Origin: JAIRMO01 sp046533115
Lineage (GTDB): Bacteria > Spirochaetota > Spirochaetia > Treponematales > Breznakiellaceae
Length of the DNA stretch: 64,000 nt
Reading direction: 5' to 3'
Assembly: GCF_046533115.1 (NCBI RefSeq)
Contig: NZ_JAJQRC010000003.1
Location: 89,268 to 153,267, forward strand
The notes beneath the pieces were generated by a model. The model was not told the DNA's origin, searched no databases, and saw only the letters and a program-made list of their open reading frames with translations. A program made the translations under genes and the position numbers. Numbering within the stretch: position 1 is the stretch's first letter; each line of letters starts with the position of its first letter. Positions 25,991 through 33,899 of the stretch are shown piece by piece.

Positions 25991-26555
25991 ACCCGCGGAA
26001 ACAGCCGGAACTCCGGTGGTGCTGGGCTTAGGCTCAAACCAGGGGGATTCCCGGGGGATCCTCACGGGCGCTTTTGGGGTTTTGGGGGAAGTCCTTGAGG
26101 AAATACGGGTCGCTTCGTTTTTCGAGACCGATCCCCTGCAGGTAACGGATCAGGACCGGTTTCTTAATACCGCCCTTGGGGGCCGTTACCGGGGAGGGCC
26201 CCGGGAATTACTGGAGCATATCCACCGCATTGAAGCCCAATTCGGCCGGGACCGGAAAAAGGAACGCCGCTGGGGAGAACGCCCCCTGGATATCGACATT
26301 CTCCTCTTCGGCAGCCTGGTCCTGTCCGAGCCCCCGGAACTGGAAATTCCCCACCCCCGGCTTACGGAACGCCGGTTTGCCCTGGTGCCCCTGCTGGAAC
26401 TTTTTCCCGACGCGGCGGATCCCCGGACCGGCAGGGCTTACCGGGTTTTTATGGAAGAACTCCCCCGGCAGGGTATTTACTATGCGGGCCCGGGGGGATA
26501 TACTGATGGCAAATGGACATCCAAAACTCAAGCGCGGCCCGAAGTTTTAGAATAA
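25977..26555 (+). CDS. folK: 2-amino-4-hydroxy-6-hydroxymethyldihydropteridine pyrophosphokinase (HPPK)
   Basis: HPPK pyrophosphorylates 6-hydroxymethyl-dihydropterin in folate synthesis. The 192-residue product has VLGLGSNQGD, the RWGERPLDIDILLF signature with metal-binding Asp pair, and IPHPRLTERRFALVPL. It overlaps recA by 14 nt and scpA by 43 nt, so all three are likely co-translated. Confidence 0.95.
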   Translation: MAFSKPAETAGTPVVLGLGSNQGDSRGILTGAFGVLGEVLEEIRVASFFETDPLQVTDQDRFLNTALGGRYRGGPRELLEHIHRIEAQFGRDRKKERRWGERPLDIDILLFGSLVLSEPPELEIPHPRLTERRFALVPLLELFPDAADPRTGRAYRVFMEELPRQGIYYAGPGGYTDGKWTSKTQARPEVLE

Positions 26556-27280
26556 ACGAATTTGAAGGCCCGCTGGATCTGCTTCTTTTTTTAATAAAAA
26601 AAAATGAGGTTAATATCTACGATATTCCCGTAGCCCAGATCACCGAACAATACCTGGATTATTTGAAGTACAGTACCGCCCTGGATCTGGAGGAATTGAC
26701 GGAATTTCACGTCATGGCGGCGACCCTGCTTTATATAAAATCCCGGATGCTCCTGCCGGTGGAAATCGAGGCCGATGAGGATGCCGAGGATCCCCGGCAG
26801 GAACTGGTGGAAAAACTCGTGGAATATCAGAAATTTAAAAAACTCTCCCAGCTTATGGAAGAAAAGGAACGGGAGGCCGAATGGGTTATCGAACGGAAAA
26901 AACTCCAGCGGGCCCTCCCTTTTACGGAGGATACCCTCTGGGAAAAAGTCGATGTTTGGGATCTTTTAAAAACCTTTTCCGGCCTTATGGCGCATCTTTC
27001 GGGGGAGCAGATCATCGACCTCTATGAAGAGGTATCCATCAATGAAAAAATCGCCCTCATGTCGGAATTGCTGGAAATCCGGGGGGAGTGCAGTTTTGCG
27101 GATCTCCTGGTGCGGGACGGATCGGTTATGGATGTGGTATGCGCCTTTCTCGCGATTCTTGAGGCGGTAAAAACCCGGACGGTTTCTATTTTCCAGAACC
27201 GTATGTTTGGGGATATAATCATTCGGCCTTACGAGGGTGTCCATGGAGTTACGGTTGGAGAAAGAAACAGCGCTCATTGA
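26513..27280 (+). CDS. scpA: Segregation and condensation protein A
   Basis: ScpA is the kleisin that bridges the SMC dimer. The 255-residue protein begins with the family hallmark FEGPLDLLLFLIKKNEVNIYDI, has the helical N-terminal and a C-terminal winged-helix-like part. scpB follows with overlap, as usual. The start ATG 26513 lies inside folK. Confidence 0.95.
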   Translation: MDIQNSSAARSFRINEFEGPLDLLLFLIKKNEVNIYDIPVAQITEQYLDYLKYSTALDLEELTEFHVMAATLLYIKSRMLLPVEIEADEDAEDPRQELVEKLVEYQKFKKLSQLMEEKEREAEWVIERKKLQRALPFTEDTLWEKVDVWDLLKTFSGLMAHLSGEQIIDLYEEVSINEKIALMSELLEIRGECSFADLLVRDGSVMDVVCAFLAILEAVKTRTVSIFQNRMFGDIIIRPYEGVHGVTVGERNSAH

Positions 27281-27794
27281 GGCGATTTTATACCTGGAGG
27301 CGGATCCCTTAGACGAAGCCGCCCTTTCGCGCATATCCGGCCTTTCCCGGGAGGTGGTTAAATTGGCCCTGGAGGCCCTGGAAAACCGTTATGCCCAGGA
27401 AGATTCGGGGGTGGAACTGTCCCGAATCGGCGGGGGAGTGATGATATCCCCGAAAAAAGAGTACTGGGATAACCTTAAAGAACGGTACGGCAAAAAAAAT
27501 GAGTCCAAGTTGTCCAAGGCCGCCCTGGAAACCCTCTCGATCATTGCCTATTCCCAGCCCATTACCCGCAGTGAAATCGAGGCGATCCGAGGGGTGCAGG
27601 CGGATACGATGATACGGCTCCTTTTGGATAAGGAACTGATCCGGGAAACCGGGAAAAAAGACATTCCCGGAAAACCCCTCCAATACGGAACTACCCGGGA
27701 ATTTTTAAAATTTTTCCGTTTGGAAACTATCGCGGATCTTCCCAAACTCGATGAAAAAGAGAGCGATCGGTTTGAACTCGACGGACAAGGTTAA
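27243..27794 (+). CDS. scpB: Segregation and condensation protein B
   Basis: ScpB binds the ScpA kleisin as a dimer in the SMC complex. The product (183 residues from ATG 27243; 185 from GTG 27237) has two winged-helix domains and the conserved LSKAALETLSIIAYSQPITR-EIE region. It overlaps scpA by 38 nt and rluB by 44 nt. Confidence 0.94.
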   Translation: MELRLEKETALIEAILYLEADPLDEAALSRISGLSREVVKLALEALENRYAQEDSGVELSRIGGGVMISPKKEYWDNLKERYGKKNESKLSKAALETLSIIAYSQPITRSEIEAIRGVQADTMIRLLLDKELIRETGKKDIPGKPLQYGTTREFLKFFRLETIADLPKLDEKESDRFELDGQG

Positions 27795-28521
27795 AACCAC
27801 CCCTGCGGAGGGGGAACAGGCCCTCAGGTTGCAGGTCTACCTGGCCCATGCCGGGGTGGCTTCCCGGCGGGCTTCGGAAAAGCTCATCGCCGAGGGCAGG
27901 GTTTCGGTAAACGGCCGGATCGTGTCCACCCCCGGCGAAAAGGTACCCCCGGAAGCGCAGGTCTGTCTGGACGGGGCGCTTTTGCGGCCGGAGCGGGTGT
28001 TCCACTATCTGGTCCTCCACAAGCCCCCCCTGTATATCTGTAGTTCCTCCGATCCCCAGGGAAGGCCCCTGGCCCGGGAACTGCTCCCCGGGAATATTAA
28101 GGAGCGGCTTTACCATGTGGGCCGCCTGGATTTCCGCTCCTCCGGGCTCATCCTCTTTACCAATGACGGCGGCTTTGCCGCGAAAATAAGCCATCCCTCG
28201 GCGGGAATTGAAAAAGAATATCTGGTAGAAGCTTCCGGTCCCATTCCCGATAGGGTGGTGGAGGAGTTTATCCGGGGTGTGGTAATCGACCAGGTTTTTT
28301 ATCAATCTTCGGGAATAGAACGGCTGGGAAAAAAATCCCTGCGGATTGTTTTAATCGAGGGGAAAAACCGGGAGATCCGCCGGGTTTTTTCCTATTTTCA
28401 CCTGCACCCGGTAAGGCTCCACCGGATTAGGATAGGTCCGGTACGGTTAGGCGCCCTGGCGGAAGGCGCCTCAAGACCCCTTACCCCGGGGGAACGGGAA
28501 AAGTTGACCGGTAAGAACTAA
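27751..28521 (+). CDS. rluB: RsuA/RluB-family rRNA pseudouridine synthase
   Basis: The 256-residue protein has an N-terminal S4 RNA-binding domain (about 25-70) and the RsuA/RluB catalytic core with GRLDFRSSGLILFTNDG, whose Asp is the nucleophile, then GKNREIRRVF. RluB targets 23S U2605 in E. coli; the symbol is the likely member, and RsuA cannot be excluded. It follows scpAB, a common order. A long hairpin begins 3 nt after its stop. Confidence 0.88.
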   Translation: MKKRAIGLNSTDKVKTTPAEGEQALRLQVYLAHAGVASRRASEKLIAEGRVSVNGRIVSTPGEKVPPEAQVCLDGALLRPERVFHYLVLHKPPLYICSSSDPQGRPLARELLPGNIKERLYHVGRLDFRSSGLILFTNDGGFAAKISHPSAGIEKEYLVEASGPIPDRVVEEFIRGVVIDQVFYQSSGIERLGKKSLRIVLIEGKNREIRRVFSYFHLHPVRLHRIRIGPVRLGALAEGASRPLTPGEREKLTGKN

Positions 28522-28523
28522 GA

Positions 28524-28573
28524 ACCCGCGCAGAAATAACATGACTAATCGGTCATGTTATTTCTGCGCGGGT
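28524..28573. repeat. Perfect 22-bp inverted repeat between rluB and ruvB
   Basis: Arms 28524-28545 and 28552-28573 are exact complements around a TAATCG loop. The stem starts 3 nt after the rluB stop. No T run follows, so it is not a canonical rho-independent terminator; it may still be an mRNA 3' stabiliser, RNase III site or bidirectional terminator. Confidence 0.85.
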
Positions 28574-28610
28574 CCTAATGCAATTTGACCATGGAGAGGA
28601 GCGGGATAAA

Positions 28611-29720
28611 ATGCCGATCAAAAAAACAGTGACGGATGGATCGTCCCATGAAAGGACTCGCCCTAACCAGGCAAGCCGCCGGGGGGATAAGCCGGCCGGG
28701 ACCCCGCCGATTCTCCATCCGGAAATTCCCCAGACCGGAGATGAGGGGGATCTATCCCTGCGGCCCCGGAGCCTGGGGGAATTTTTGGGCCAGGCAGCGA
28801 TGAAGGAAAACCTGGGGGTTTTTATCTCCGCCGCCAGGGCCCGGAACGAGAGCCTGGATCATCTTTTCCTCATCGGTCCACCGGGGCTGGGAAAAACGAC
28901 CCTGGCCCAGGTGGTGGCCCGGGAACTGGAGGTCGACTTTAAGGTAACTTCCGCCCCGGCCCTGGATAAGCCCAAGGACCTGGCGGGGATCCTCACCACG
29001 GTGACGGAAAAAACGGTTTTTTTTATCGACGAGATCCACCGGCTTAGGCCCGCCATTGAGGAGATGCTCTATATCGCCATGGAGGACTATGAGTTGGACT
29101 GGATCATCGGCCAGGGACCCAGCGCCCGGACCATCCGGATCCCCATACCCCCCTTTACCCTGGTGGGGGCCACCACCAAGGCAGGGAATGTTTCAAGCCC
29201 CCTGATTAGCCGTTTCGGTATCACCTGCCGTTTTTCCTTTTATGAGCGGGCCGACATGGAGGCCATAGTCCGCCGTTCCGCAGGGATCCTCAAGACCGCC
29301 ATTGAGGATGACGCCGCGGCCCTGTTGGCAGCTTCCGCCCGGGGAACCCCCCGGGTGGCGAACCGGCTCCTGCGGCGGATGCGGGACTTTGCCCAGGTTA
29401 TGGGAAAGGCCGCCATTACCCGGGGGGTGGTGGCGGAGGGGCTTAAACGGCTTGAGATCGACTCCCTGGGTTTGGAACGGCATGACCGAGAGATCCTCAG
29501 GATCATCATAGAGCGGTATAACGGCGGGCCGGTGGGGGCGGAAACCCTGGCCATCTCCGTAGGGGAGGCGGTGGACACCCTGGAGGATTACTACGAACCC
29601 TACCTTATCCAGTCGGGGCTGCTCCAGCGTACCCCCCGGGGCAGGGTGGTAACGGCCCGGGCCTATGAACATCTGAACCTTTCCCCCAAAAACCATGAAG
29701 ACCCGGGCTTTCTTTTTTGA
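28611..29720 (+). CDS. ruvB: Holliday junction branch migration helicase RuvB
   Basis: RuvB is the AAA+ motor of the RuvAB complex. The 369-residue product has Walker A GPPGLGKTT, Walker B FFIDEIHRL, sensor GATTKAG, arginine-finger region SRFGI and the C-terminal winged helix ending with RTPRGRV. Start ATG 28611 follows GAGAGGAG; an in-frame ATG at 28578 is closer to the hairpin and lacks this site. An N-terminal extension of about 40 residues is Pro/Gly-rich. queA overlaps its end by 26 nt. Confidence 0.95.
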   Translation: MPIKKTVTDGSSHERTRPNQASRRGDKPAGTPPILHPEIPQTGDEGDLSLRPRSLGEFLGQAAMKENLGVFISAARARNESLDHLFLIGPPGLGKTTLAQVVARELEVDFKVTSAPALDKPKDLAGILTTVTEKTVFFIDEIHRLRPAIEEMLYIAMEDYELDWIIGQGPSARTIRIPIPPFTLVGATTKAGNVSSPLISRFGITCRFSFYERADMEAIVRRSAGILKTAIEDDAAALLAASARGTPRVANRLLRRMRDFAQVMGKAAITRGVVAEGLKRLEIDSLGLERHDREILRIIIERYNGGPVGAETLAISVGEAVDTLEDYYEPYLIQSGLLQRTPRGRVVTARAYEHLNLSPKNHEDPGFLF

Positions 29721-30714
29721 TCTTCCCCCGGCCCTCATCGCCCAGTATCCTCCGGCGGAACGGGGACAGAGCCGGCTTTTGGTGCTGGACCGGGGGACGG
29801 GGCATTGCGCCCATCACCTTGTGGGGGAACTGCCGGAGCTTTTGGAAGCCCGGTCTCTGCTGGTGTTTAATAATTCCCGGGTCCGCAAGGCCCGGCTGCC
29901 GGGAACGGCGGAAAAAACCGGCGCCCGGGTGGAATTCCTCCTCCTTACCAAAGTGGATGTCCTGACCTGGAAAACCCTGGTTCAGCGCTCAAACCGCCGC
30001 CGTCCCGGGAGCCGTTACGTGTTTGCCGGCGGAGTTACCGCGGAAATCACCGGGGCCGAGGGGGAATTCCGGTTTCTCCGGTTTGACCGGATCATTGATG
30101 ATGATTGGCTGGACCGGTACGGCCATATCCCCCTGCCGCCCTATATCAAGCGGGAGGATACCCCCGGTGACAGCGAGCGTTACCAGACGGTCTATGCCGG
30201 GCCCCCCGGTTCCGCGGCGGCCCCCACCGCAGGGCTCCATTTTACCCGGGAGTTGCTGGGGCGGCTGGAAGCGGCGGGGATGGAGACGGCTTATATCACC
30301 CTGCATGTGGGGTTGGGAACCTTCCTGCCGGTGCGGACCGAAAATATCGAAGACCATCCCATGCACGAGGAACTTTTTTCCATCGGCGAAGAAGCGGCGG
30401 ATAAGATAGAGCGGGCCAAGGCGGAAAAACGGAGGATCGTCGCGGTGGGAACCACCACGGTCCGTACCCTGGAATCGGCCTGGAGGGAAGGCCGGCTGGA
30501 ACGGGGGGAGGGGAGCACCTCGATCTTTATTTACCCGGGCTATTCCTTTAATGTGGTGGACGCCCTTTTTACCAATTTCCACACCCCCGGTTCCACCCTG
30601 CTGATGCTGGCCGCGGCCTTTGCAGGCCGGGAAAAAATCCTGGACACCTATGCCCAGGCGGTACGGGAGGGGTACCGGTTTTTCAGCTACGGGGACGCGA
30701 TGCTGATCCGTTGA
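29695..30714 (+). CDS. queA: S-adenosylmethionine:tRNA ribosyltransferase-isomerase
   Basis: QueA adds the cyclopentene-diol ribosyl group from SAM to preQ1-tRNA, giving epoxyqueuosine. The 339-residue product has FFFDLPPALIAQYP at the start, FNNSRVRKARL, PTAGLHFT and the C-terminal FTNFHTPGSTLLML. It overlaps ruvB by 26 nt, an order seen in other bacteria (ruvAB-queA). tgt of the same pathway is at 12353. Confidence 0.96.
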   Translation: MKTRAFFFDLPPALIAQYPPAERGQSRLLVLDRGTGHCAHHLVGELPELLEARSLLVFNNSRVRKARLPGTAEKTGARVEFLLLTKVDVLTWKTLVQRSNRRRPGSRYVFAGGVTAEITGAEGEFRFLRFDRIIDDDWLDRYGHIPLPPYIKREDTPGDSERYQTVYAGPPGSAAAPTAGLHFTRELLGRLEAAGMETAYITLHVGLGTFLPVRTENIEDHPMHEELFSIGEEAADKIERAKAEKRRIVAVGTTTVRTLESAWREGRLERGEGSTSIFIYPGYSFNVVDALFTNFHTPGSTLLMLAAAFAGREKILDTYAQAVREGYRFFSYGDAMLIR

Positions 30715-30776
30715 CGAAACGCGCCCGGGTTTTGAAACAGCCTCTTTTTTAAATTTAAAATTTAAAAAAATTTTTC

Positions 30777-30804
30777 TTGACAAGCGCCTGTTCCCTGCTA
30801 TAAT
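30777..30804 (+). promoter_or_regulatory. Consensus sigma-70 promoter of the hydrolase transcript
   Basis: TTGACA (30777-30782) and TATAAT (30799-30804), both perfect consensus, are 16 nt apart. An AT-rich stretch (30745-30775) just upstream resembles an UP element. Transcription would begin near 30811 and run into the terminator at 30853-30893, so the promoter is likely strong with output set downstream. Confidence 0.85.
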
Positions 30805-30835
30805 TATTTTAACATGTTCCTCTAAAATGTAATGT

Positions 30836-30893
30836 GCTCAAGAGAATAAGAGATGGGCATGGCAGCCAAAAGGTTTGCCATGCCCATTTTTTA
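30836..30893 (+). promoter_or_regulatory. Leader box plus terminator (candidate GlpP-type antitermination site), copy 1
   Basis: The box GCTCAAGAGAATAAGAG (30836-30852) abuts a 12-bp terminator stem (ATGGGCATGGCA 30853-30864; complement 30876-30887) followed by six T. The same 17-nt box, 15 of 17 identical, abuts a different-sequence terminator at 33831. A glpP-like gene lies between the two transcripts. GlpP proteins are known to bind leader mRNA and allow read-through when glycerol-3-phosphate is present; applying this here is inference. Confidence 0.75.
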
Positions 30894-30971
30894 TTGTCTC
30901 TTGGATAAAGAGGATCAGAGAAAAGCCGGTGGTAATGCCGGAAAGAAACAAAGCGGAGAAGGAGAAAGGGT

Positions 30972-32879
30972 ATGTCTAAAAAAAATGATGGTGTTATTAA
31001 AGTGATGATCATTGCGCTGATAATGATCTTGGCCGGCGGGATTATCGCAAATATAGCCCATACCAGCGCCGGATCTGTCAAAATTCACGATATCAAGTAT
31101 GTTACCGGGGACGGTGCGGAAATGAGGGCTTTGCTGTATGTGCCTAAAAGTGCAAGCGTGGCAAATCCCGCCCCGGTGGTTATCTCCTGTCATGGGTATA
31201 ACAATACCGCCGAAGTACAGGACTTAAACTGCGTGGAACTTTCAAAACGGGGTTTCATCGTTATGTCCATAGACGCCTATGGACATGGAGGATCAACTTT
31301 CCCCGATGAAAGGATCGACCCGATTAATGTCGATATGGGTACCTATGCGGCGCTGCAATATATCGGTACCCTGCCCTACGCCGATTCTTCCAGGGTTGGT
31401 ATGGTGGGTCATTCCATGGGCGGGTCCACTATCCAGGCGGGGGCCGCGAAGGCCTGGCAATTACGGGAAACCAACCCCGATATCGTGGTCCCCATCGCGG
31501 TACTGCCCACCTCCCAGGCGTTTTCCCTTGATGGTGACGGTAATGCCCTGTTGGCGCCCTGGCCTATCAATATGGGTTCGGTATACGGACAGTTTGATGA
31601 ATGGGCGTTAAGCATGTGGGGAACCGTGAAGGGAAGCGACCTCAATACCACCAAGATTGCCCAGGCGGGAATGGGATTCACCGATTTTCAATATGATACC
31701 TACTATGCCTACGGAGAGAAGGTCCCCCTGGACCGTGCGGCTGCCGTCAACGCCGCGAAACAAGGAAAATTCAGGATAGTTTATCAACCACCCCACGATC
31801 ACCCCATGATTCATTTTAGCGGGAGAGCGGTAGGGAATGTGGTGGACTTTTTTGATATTACCTTGACCGGAGGTAAACTTGCCTCTGTTCCCCAAAGTTG
31901 GTTTGCCAAGCAGCTGGGGACGGGTATTTCCATGATAGCCTTTTTTGTATTTATCACCTCCCTTGGCCTCGTGCTGCTGAAAACCGCATATTTCGACGCC
32001 ATAAAACAAGCCGAACCCCAGGGGCTTACCACCGTCACCGACGGCAAGAGCAGGCTTCGGTATATCATAATTTTTATTATAGGCCTCATTCCGGCGCCGC
32101 TCTTGTACAACTGGGCGGTGGGTTATTCCATCGATATCCTGTCTTCGGGAAGGGCAGTCAAAATACTCATGCCCGCAAGTGCGGTTTTCCCCCTGCCCTG
32201 TGTTAACGGGATTTTTGTGCTCAATTTCCTTACCGGAATAATCACCGTCGCCCTTTATCTTTTTGTATTCAAGGTCTTTGCAAAAAAAGCCGGATGTACC
32301 TTTGAAAACATGGGAATAAAACTTTCCGGTCAGGGTGTGTTCCGGGCAGCGGTATTGGCGGTCTGTGTATTTGCGGCGGGTTATTTTATGTTGACCTTCT
32401 GCGATTACTTTTTTAAAACCGATTTCCGTTTCTTTACCTTGAGCATCAAAACCCTTACTCCTCCCAAATGGAGCATCTATCTGAGGTATCTGCCGTCCTT
32501 TCTTTTCTTTTTTCTGGTAAGCGCCATGAGTCAAAATACCTTTACCCGGATCAACAATCAAAAGGAAGGGATCAACATACTGCTCATTGTCATAGCCAGT
32601 TTTGGCGGGCTCCTGGTCCTGCATCTGATTGACTATATCGCCCTGATGAATACCGGCGTCAAGGTTTTCCAGTTCATTCCCTTTACCGGGGGAAAAATCA
32701 CCGCAGCCTTGGCCGGAGTGCTGCTATGGGGGCTTTTGTTTATCCTTCCGGTAGCGGCGGTTGTTTCCAGAATCTTTTTCCGGGCAACCGGGTCAATTTG
32801 GACCGGGGCATTTATTAATGCCCTGGTGGTAACCCTCTTCGCCATATCTAATACGGTGGTAGCGGCCCGGGTTATTTAA
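30972..32879 (+). CDS. Membrane-embedded alpha/beta hydrolase (esterase-like)
   Basis: The 635-residue protein has an N-terminal membrane helix (about 9-28), an alpha/beta hydrolase domain with nucleophile elbow GHSMGG near residue 146 and a candidate catalytic His in PHDHPMIHF near 276, then a C-terminal block of about eight membrane helices from residue 315 on. The hydrolase part is expected outside the cytoplasm. Its leader shares the box and terminator layout of the dehydrogenase-glpK transcript, suggesting it feeds glycerol from esters; the substrate is not known. Ribosome site GGAGAAAGG precedes ATG 30972. Confidence 0.8.
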   Translation: MSKKNDGVIKVMIIALIMILAGGIIANIAHTSAGSVKIHDIKYVTGDGAEMRALLYVPKSASVANPAPVVISCHGYNNTAEVQDLNCVELSKRGFIVMSIDAYGHGGSTFPDERIDPINVDMGTYAALQYIGTLPYADSSRVGMVGHSMGGSTIQAGAAKAWQLRETNPDIVVPIAVLPTSQAFSLDGDGNALLAPWPINMGSVYGQFDEWALSMWGTVKGSDLNTTKIAQAGMGFTDFQYDTYYAYGEKVPLDRAAAVNAAKQGKFRIVYQPPHDHPMIHFSGRAVGNVVDFFDITLTGGKLASVPQSWFAKQLGTGISMIAFFVFITSLGLVLLKTAYFDAIKQAEPQGLTTVTDGKSRLRYIIIFIIGLIPAPLLYNWAVGYSIDILSSGRAVKILMPASAVFPLPCVNGIFVLNFLTGIITVALYLFVFKVFAKKAGCTFENMGIKLSGQGVFRAAVLAVCVFAAGYFMLTFCDYFFKTDFRFFTLSIKTLTPPKWSIYLRYLPSFLFFFLVSAMSQNTFTRINNQKEGINILLIVIASFGGLLVLHLIDYIALMNTGVKVFQFIPFTGGKITAALAGVLLWGLLFILPVAAVVSRIFFRATGSIWTGAFINALVVTLFAISNTVVAARVI

Positions 32880-32916
32880 CTCATGTTACGCAGGGCTCTT
32901 AAGGAGAGATGAAATT

Positions 32917-32987
32917 TAACCCCGAACCTCACGAATAAGAAAACGTTTTGAACAAAAGGAGCGTGTTTTTCGTGTGGTTCGGGGTTA
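32917..32987. repeat. Long-loop inverted repeat
   Basis: Arms 32917-32934 and 32970-32987 pair over 17 of 18 positions around a 35-nt loop that itself contains AAAACGTTTT. It lies 37 nt after the hydrolase stop. Could be a transcript 3' end or a processing site. Confidence 0.6.
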
Positions 32988-33032
32988 ATCCTATGCTTCC
33001 AGCGTAACCTGGCTTATTATGCCCCGCCGCTG

Positions 33033-33061
33033 TTGACAGACCAGGATTTCCGGCATAATGA
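33033..33061 (+). promoter_or_regulatory. Candidate promoter of glpP-like gene
   Basis: TTGACA (33033-33038), 17-nt spacer, TAATGA (33056-33061). The -35 is perfect, the -10 is partial. The start codon at 33079 would leave a very short leader. Confidence 0.5.
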
Positions 33062-33078
33062 TATATCCGGTATTTTAG

Positions 33079-33699
33079 ATGCAGAATATATTGATAAAGA
33101 AAAAAGACATCGCCTCCCCGGAATTTTTTTATGAGGTTCTTCACCGTACCCCGGTAATCCTGGCGGTAAAGTCTATGGATGGGCTTGAGAAAAGCATCCT
33201 GGGAGGTGGCAGGCTCATGTTTGTGCTTTTCGGCGATATCCTGAGTATCCCCGGCATTGTCGCGAAAATCAAGGACGCGGGAAAAATCGCCCTGGTACAT
33301 ATCGACCTTATTGACGGATTGACCTCCCGGGATATTGTCGTTGATTTTATCGCGGAAAATACCCGGGCGGACGGGATCCTATCCACCAAAACGAATCTGC
33401 TTAAACGCGCCAAATCCCGGGGGCTTTTAGCGGTACAGCGGTTTTTTGTGCTGGATTCCCTGTCCCTCCTCAACATCGAAAAACAGTTTCCCCTGGATTA
33501 TGCAGACGCGGTTGAGATTTTACCCGGGGTTATACCCAAGGTAATCCGCCGGATCGTCAAAATAATCAATAAACCCGTGATTGCCGGGGGGCTTGTTTCG
33601 GACCCGGAGGATGTACGGCAGGTCCTGGAGGCGGGGGCGGTATCGGTGTCTTCCTCCAATATGGAACTTGTATCGGCTTTAAAACTCAAGGGTTTTTGA
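33079..33699 (+). CDS. glpP: GlpP-type glycerol-3-phosphate-responsive antiterminator
   Basis: The 206-residue product matches the G3P_antiterm family by length and by its TIM-barrel-like segments: FYEVLHRTPVILAVKS at the start, VHIDLIDGL, DGILSTK, and the C-terminal VIAGGLVSDPEDVRQVLEAGA. GlpP of Bacillus binds glp leader RNA with glycerol-3-phosphate to prevent termination. It sits between two transcripts with matching box-terminator leaders, which supports the call and suggests its targets. Its stop overlaps a TTTTGAAACCGG motif. Confidence 0.88.
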   Translation: MQNILIKKKDIASPEFFYEVLHRTPVILAVKSMDGLEKSILGGGRLMFVLFGDILSIPGIVAKIKDAGKIALVHIDLIDGLTSRDIVVDFIAENTRADGILSTKTNLLKRAKSRGLLAVQRFFVLDSLSLLNIEKQFPLDYADAVEILPGVIPKVIRRIVKIINKPVIAGGLVSDPEDVRQVLEAGAVSVSSSNMELVSALKLKGF

Positions 33700-33760
33700 A
33701 ACCGGTGCCGGGGATAATCAGTGCGGGCCGGTGAATTGCTTAAAATTTTACGGTTATCCC

Positions 33761-33789
33761 TTGCAAGGAAAGGATATCCGTAGTATACT
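33761..33789 (+). promoter_or_regulatory. Sigma-70 promoter of the dehydrogenase-glpK transcript
   Basis: TTGCAA (33761-33766) and TATACT (33784-33789) are 17 nt apart. The predicted start lies upstream of the leader box at 33831. Confidence 0.75.
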
Positions 33790-33830
33790 TATATTAGGTG
33801 TTTTTTAAAGTAGTTTGGAAAATTCTATTT

Positions 33831-33889
33831 GCTGAAGAGATTAAGAGTACAGCAAAATAGCCGGGAGGTTATTTTGCTGTATTTTTTTT
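33831..33889 (+). promoter_or_regulatory. Leader box plus terminator (candidate GlpP-type antitermination site), copy 2
   Basis: GCTGAAGAGATTAAGAG (33831-33847) directly abuts a perfect 12-bp stem TACAGCAAAATA / TATTTTGCTGTA (33848-33881, 10-nt loop) and eight T. The ribosome site AGGAGG follows at once, so an unrelieved terminator would silence the gene. The box is 15 of 17 identical to copy 1 while the stems differ in sequence, which points to a protein- or ligand-recognised box rather than a copied terminator. Confidence 0.78.
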
Positions 33890-33899
33890 AGGAGGAACC

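Larger units (their letters stand above)
32880..33078 (+). other. Intergenic region upstream of the glpP-like gene
   Basis: Contains a long-loop hairpin (32917-32987: 18-nt arms with one T-T mismatch, 35-nt loop) without a following T run, and a candidate promoter at 33033-33061. No ORF is supported. Confidence 0.5.

Noticed and set aside
28524..28573. Calling the 22-bp hairpin a standard rho-independent terminator
   Set aside because: No U tract on either side in the sense needed; listed as an inverted repeat instead.
30809..31081. Minus-strand frames over the hydrolase leader
   Set aside because: They cross the promoter, leader box and terminator on the opposite strand and lack features.
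32893..32916. Third GlpP-type box upstream of glpP (CTCTTAAGGAGAGATGAAAT)
   Set aside because: Only loosely resembles the 17-nt box and the following hairpin lacks a T run.
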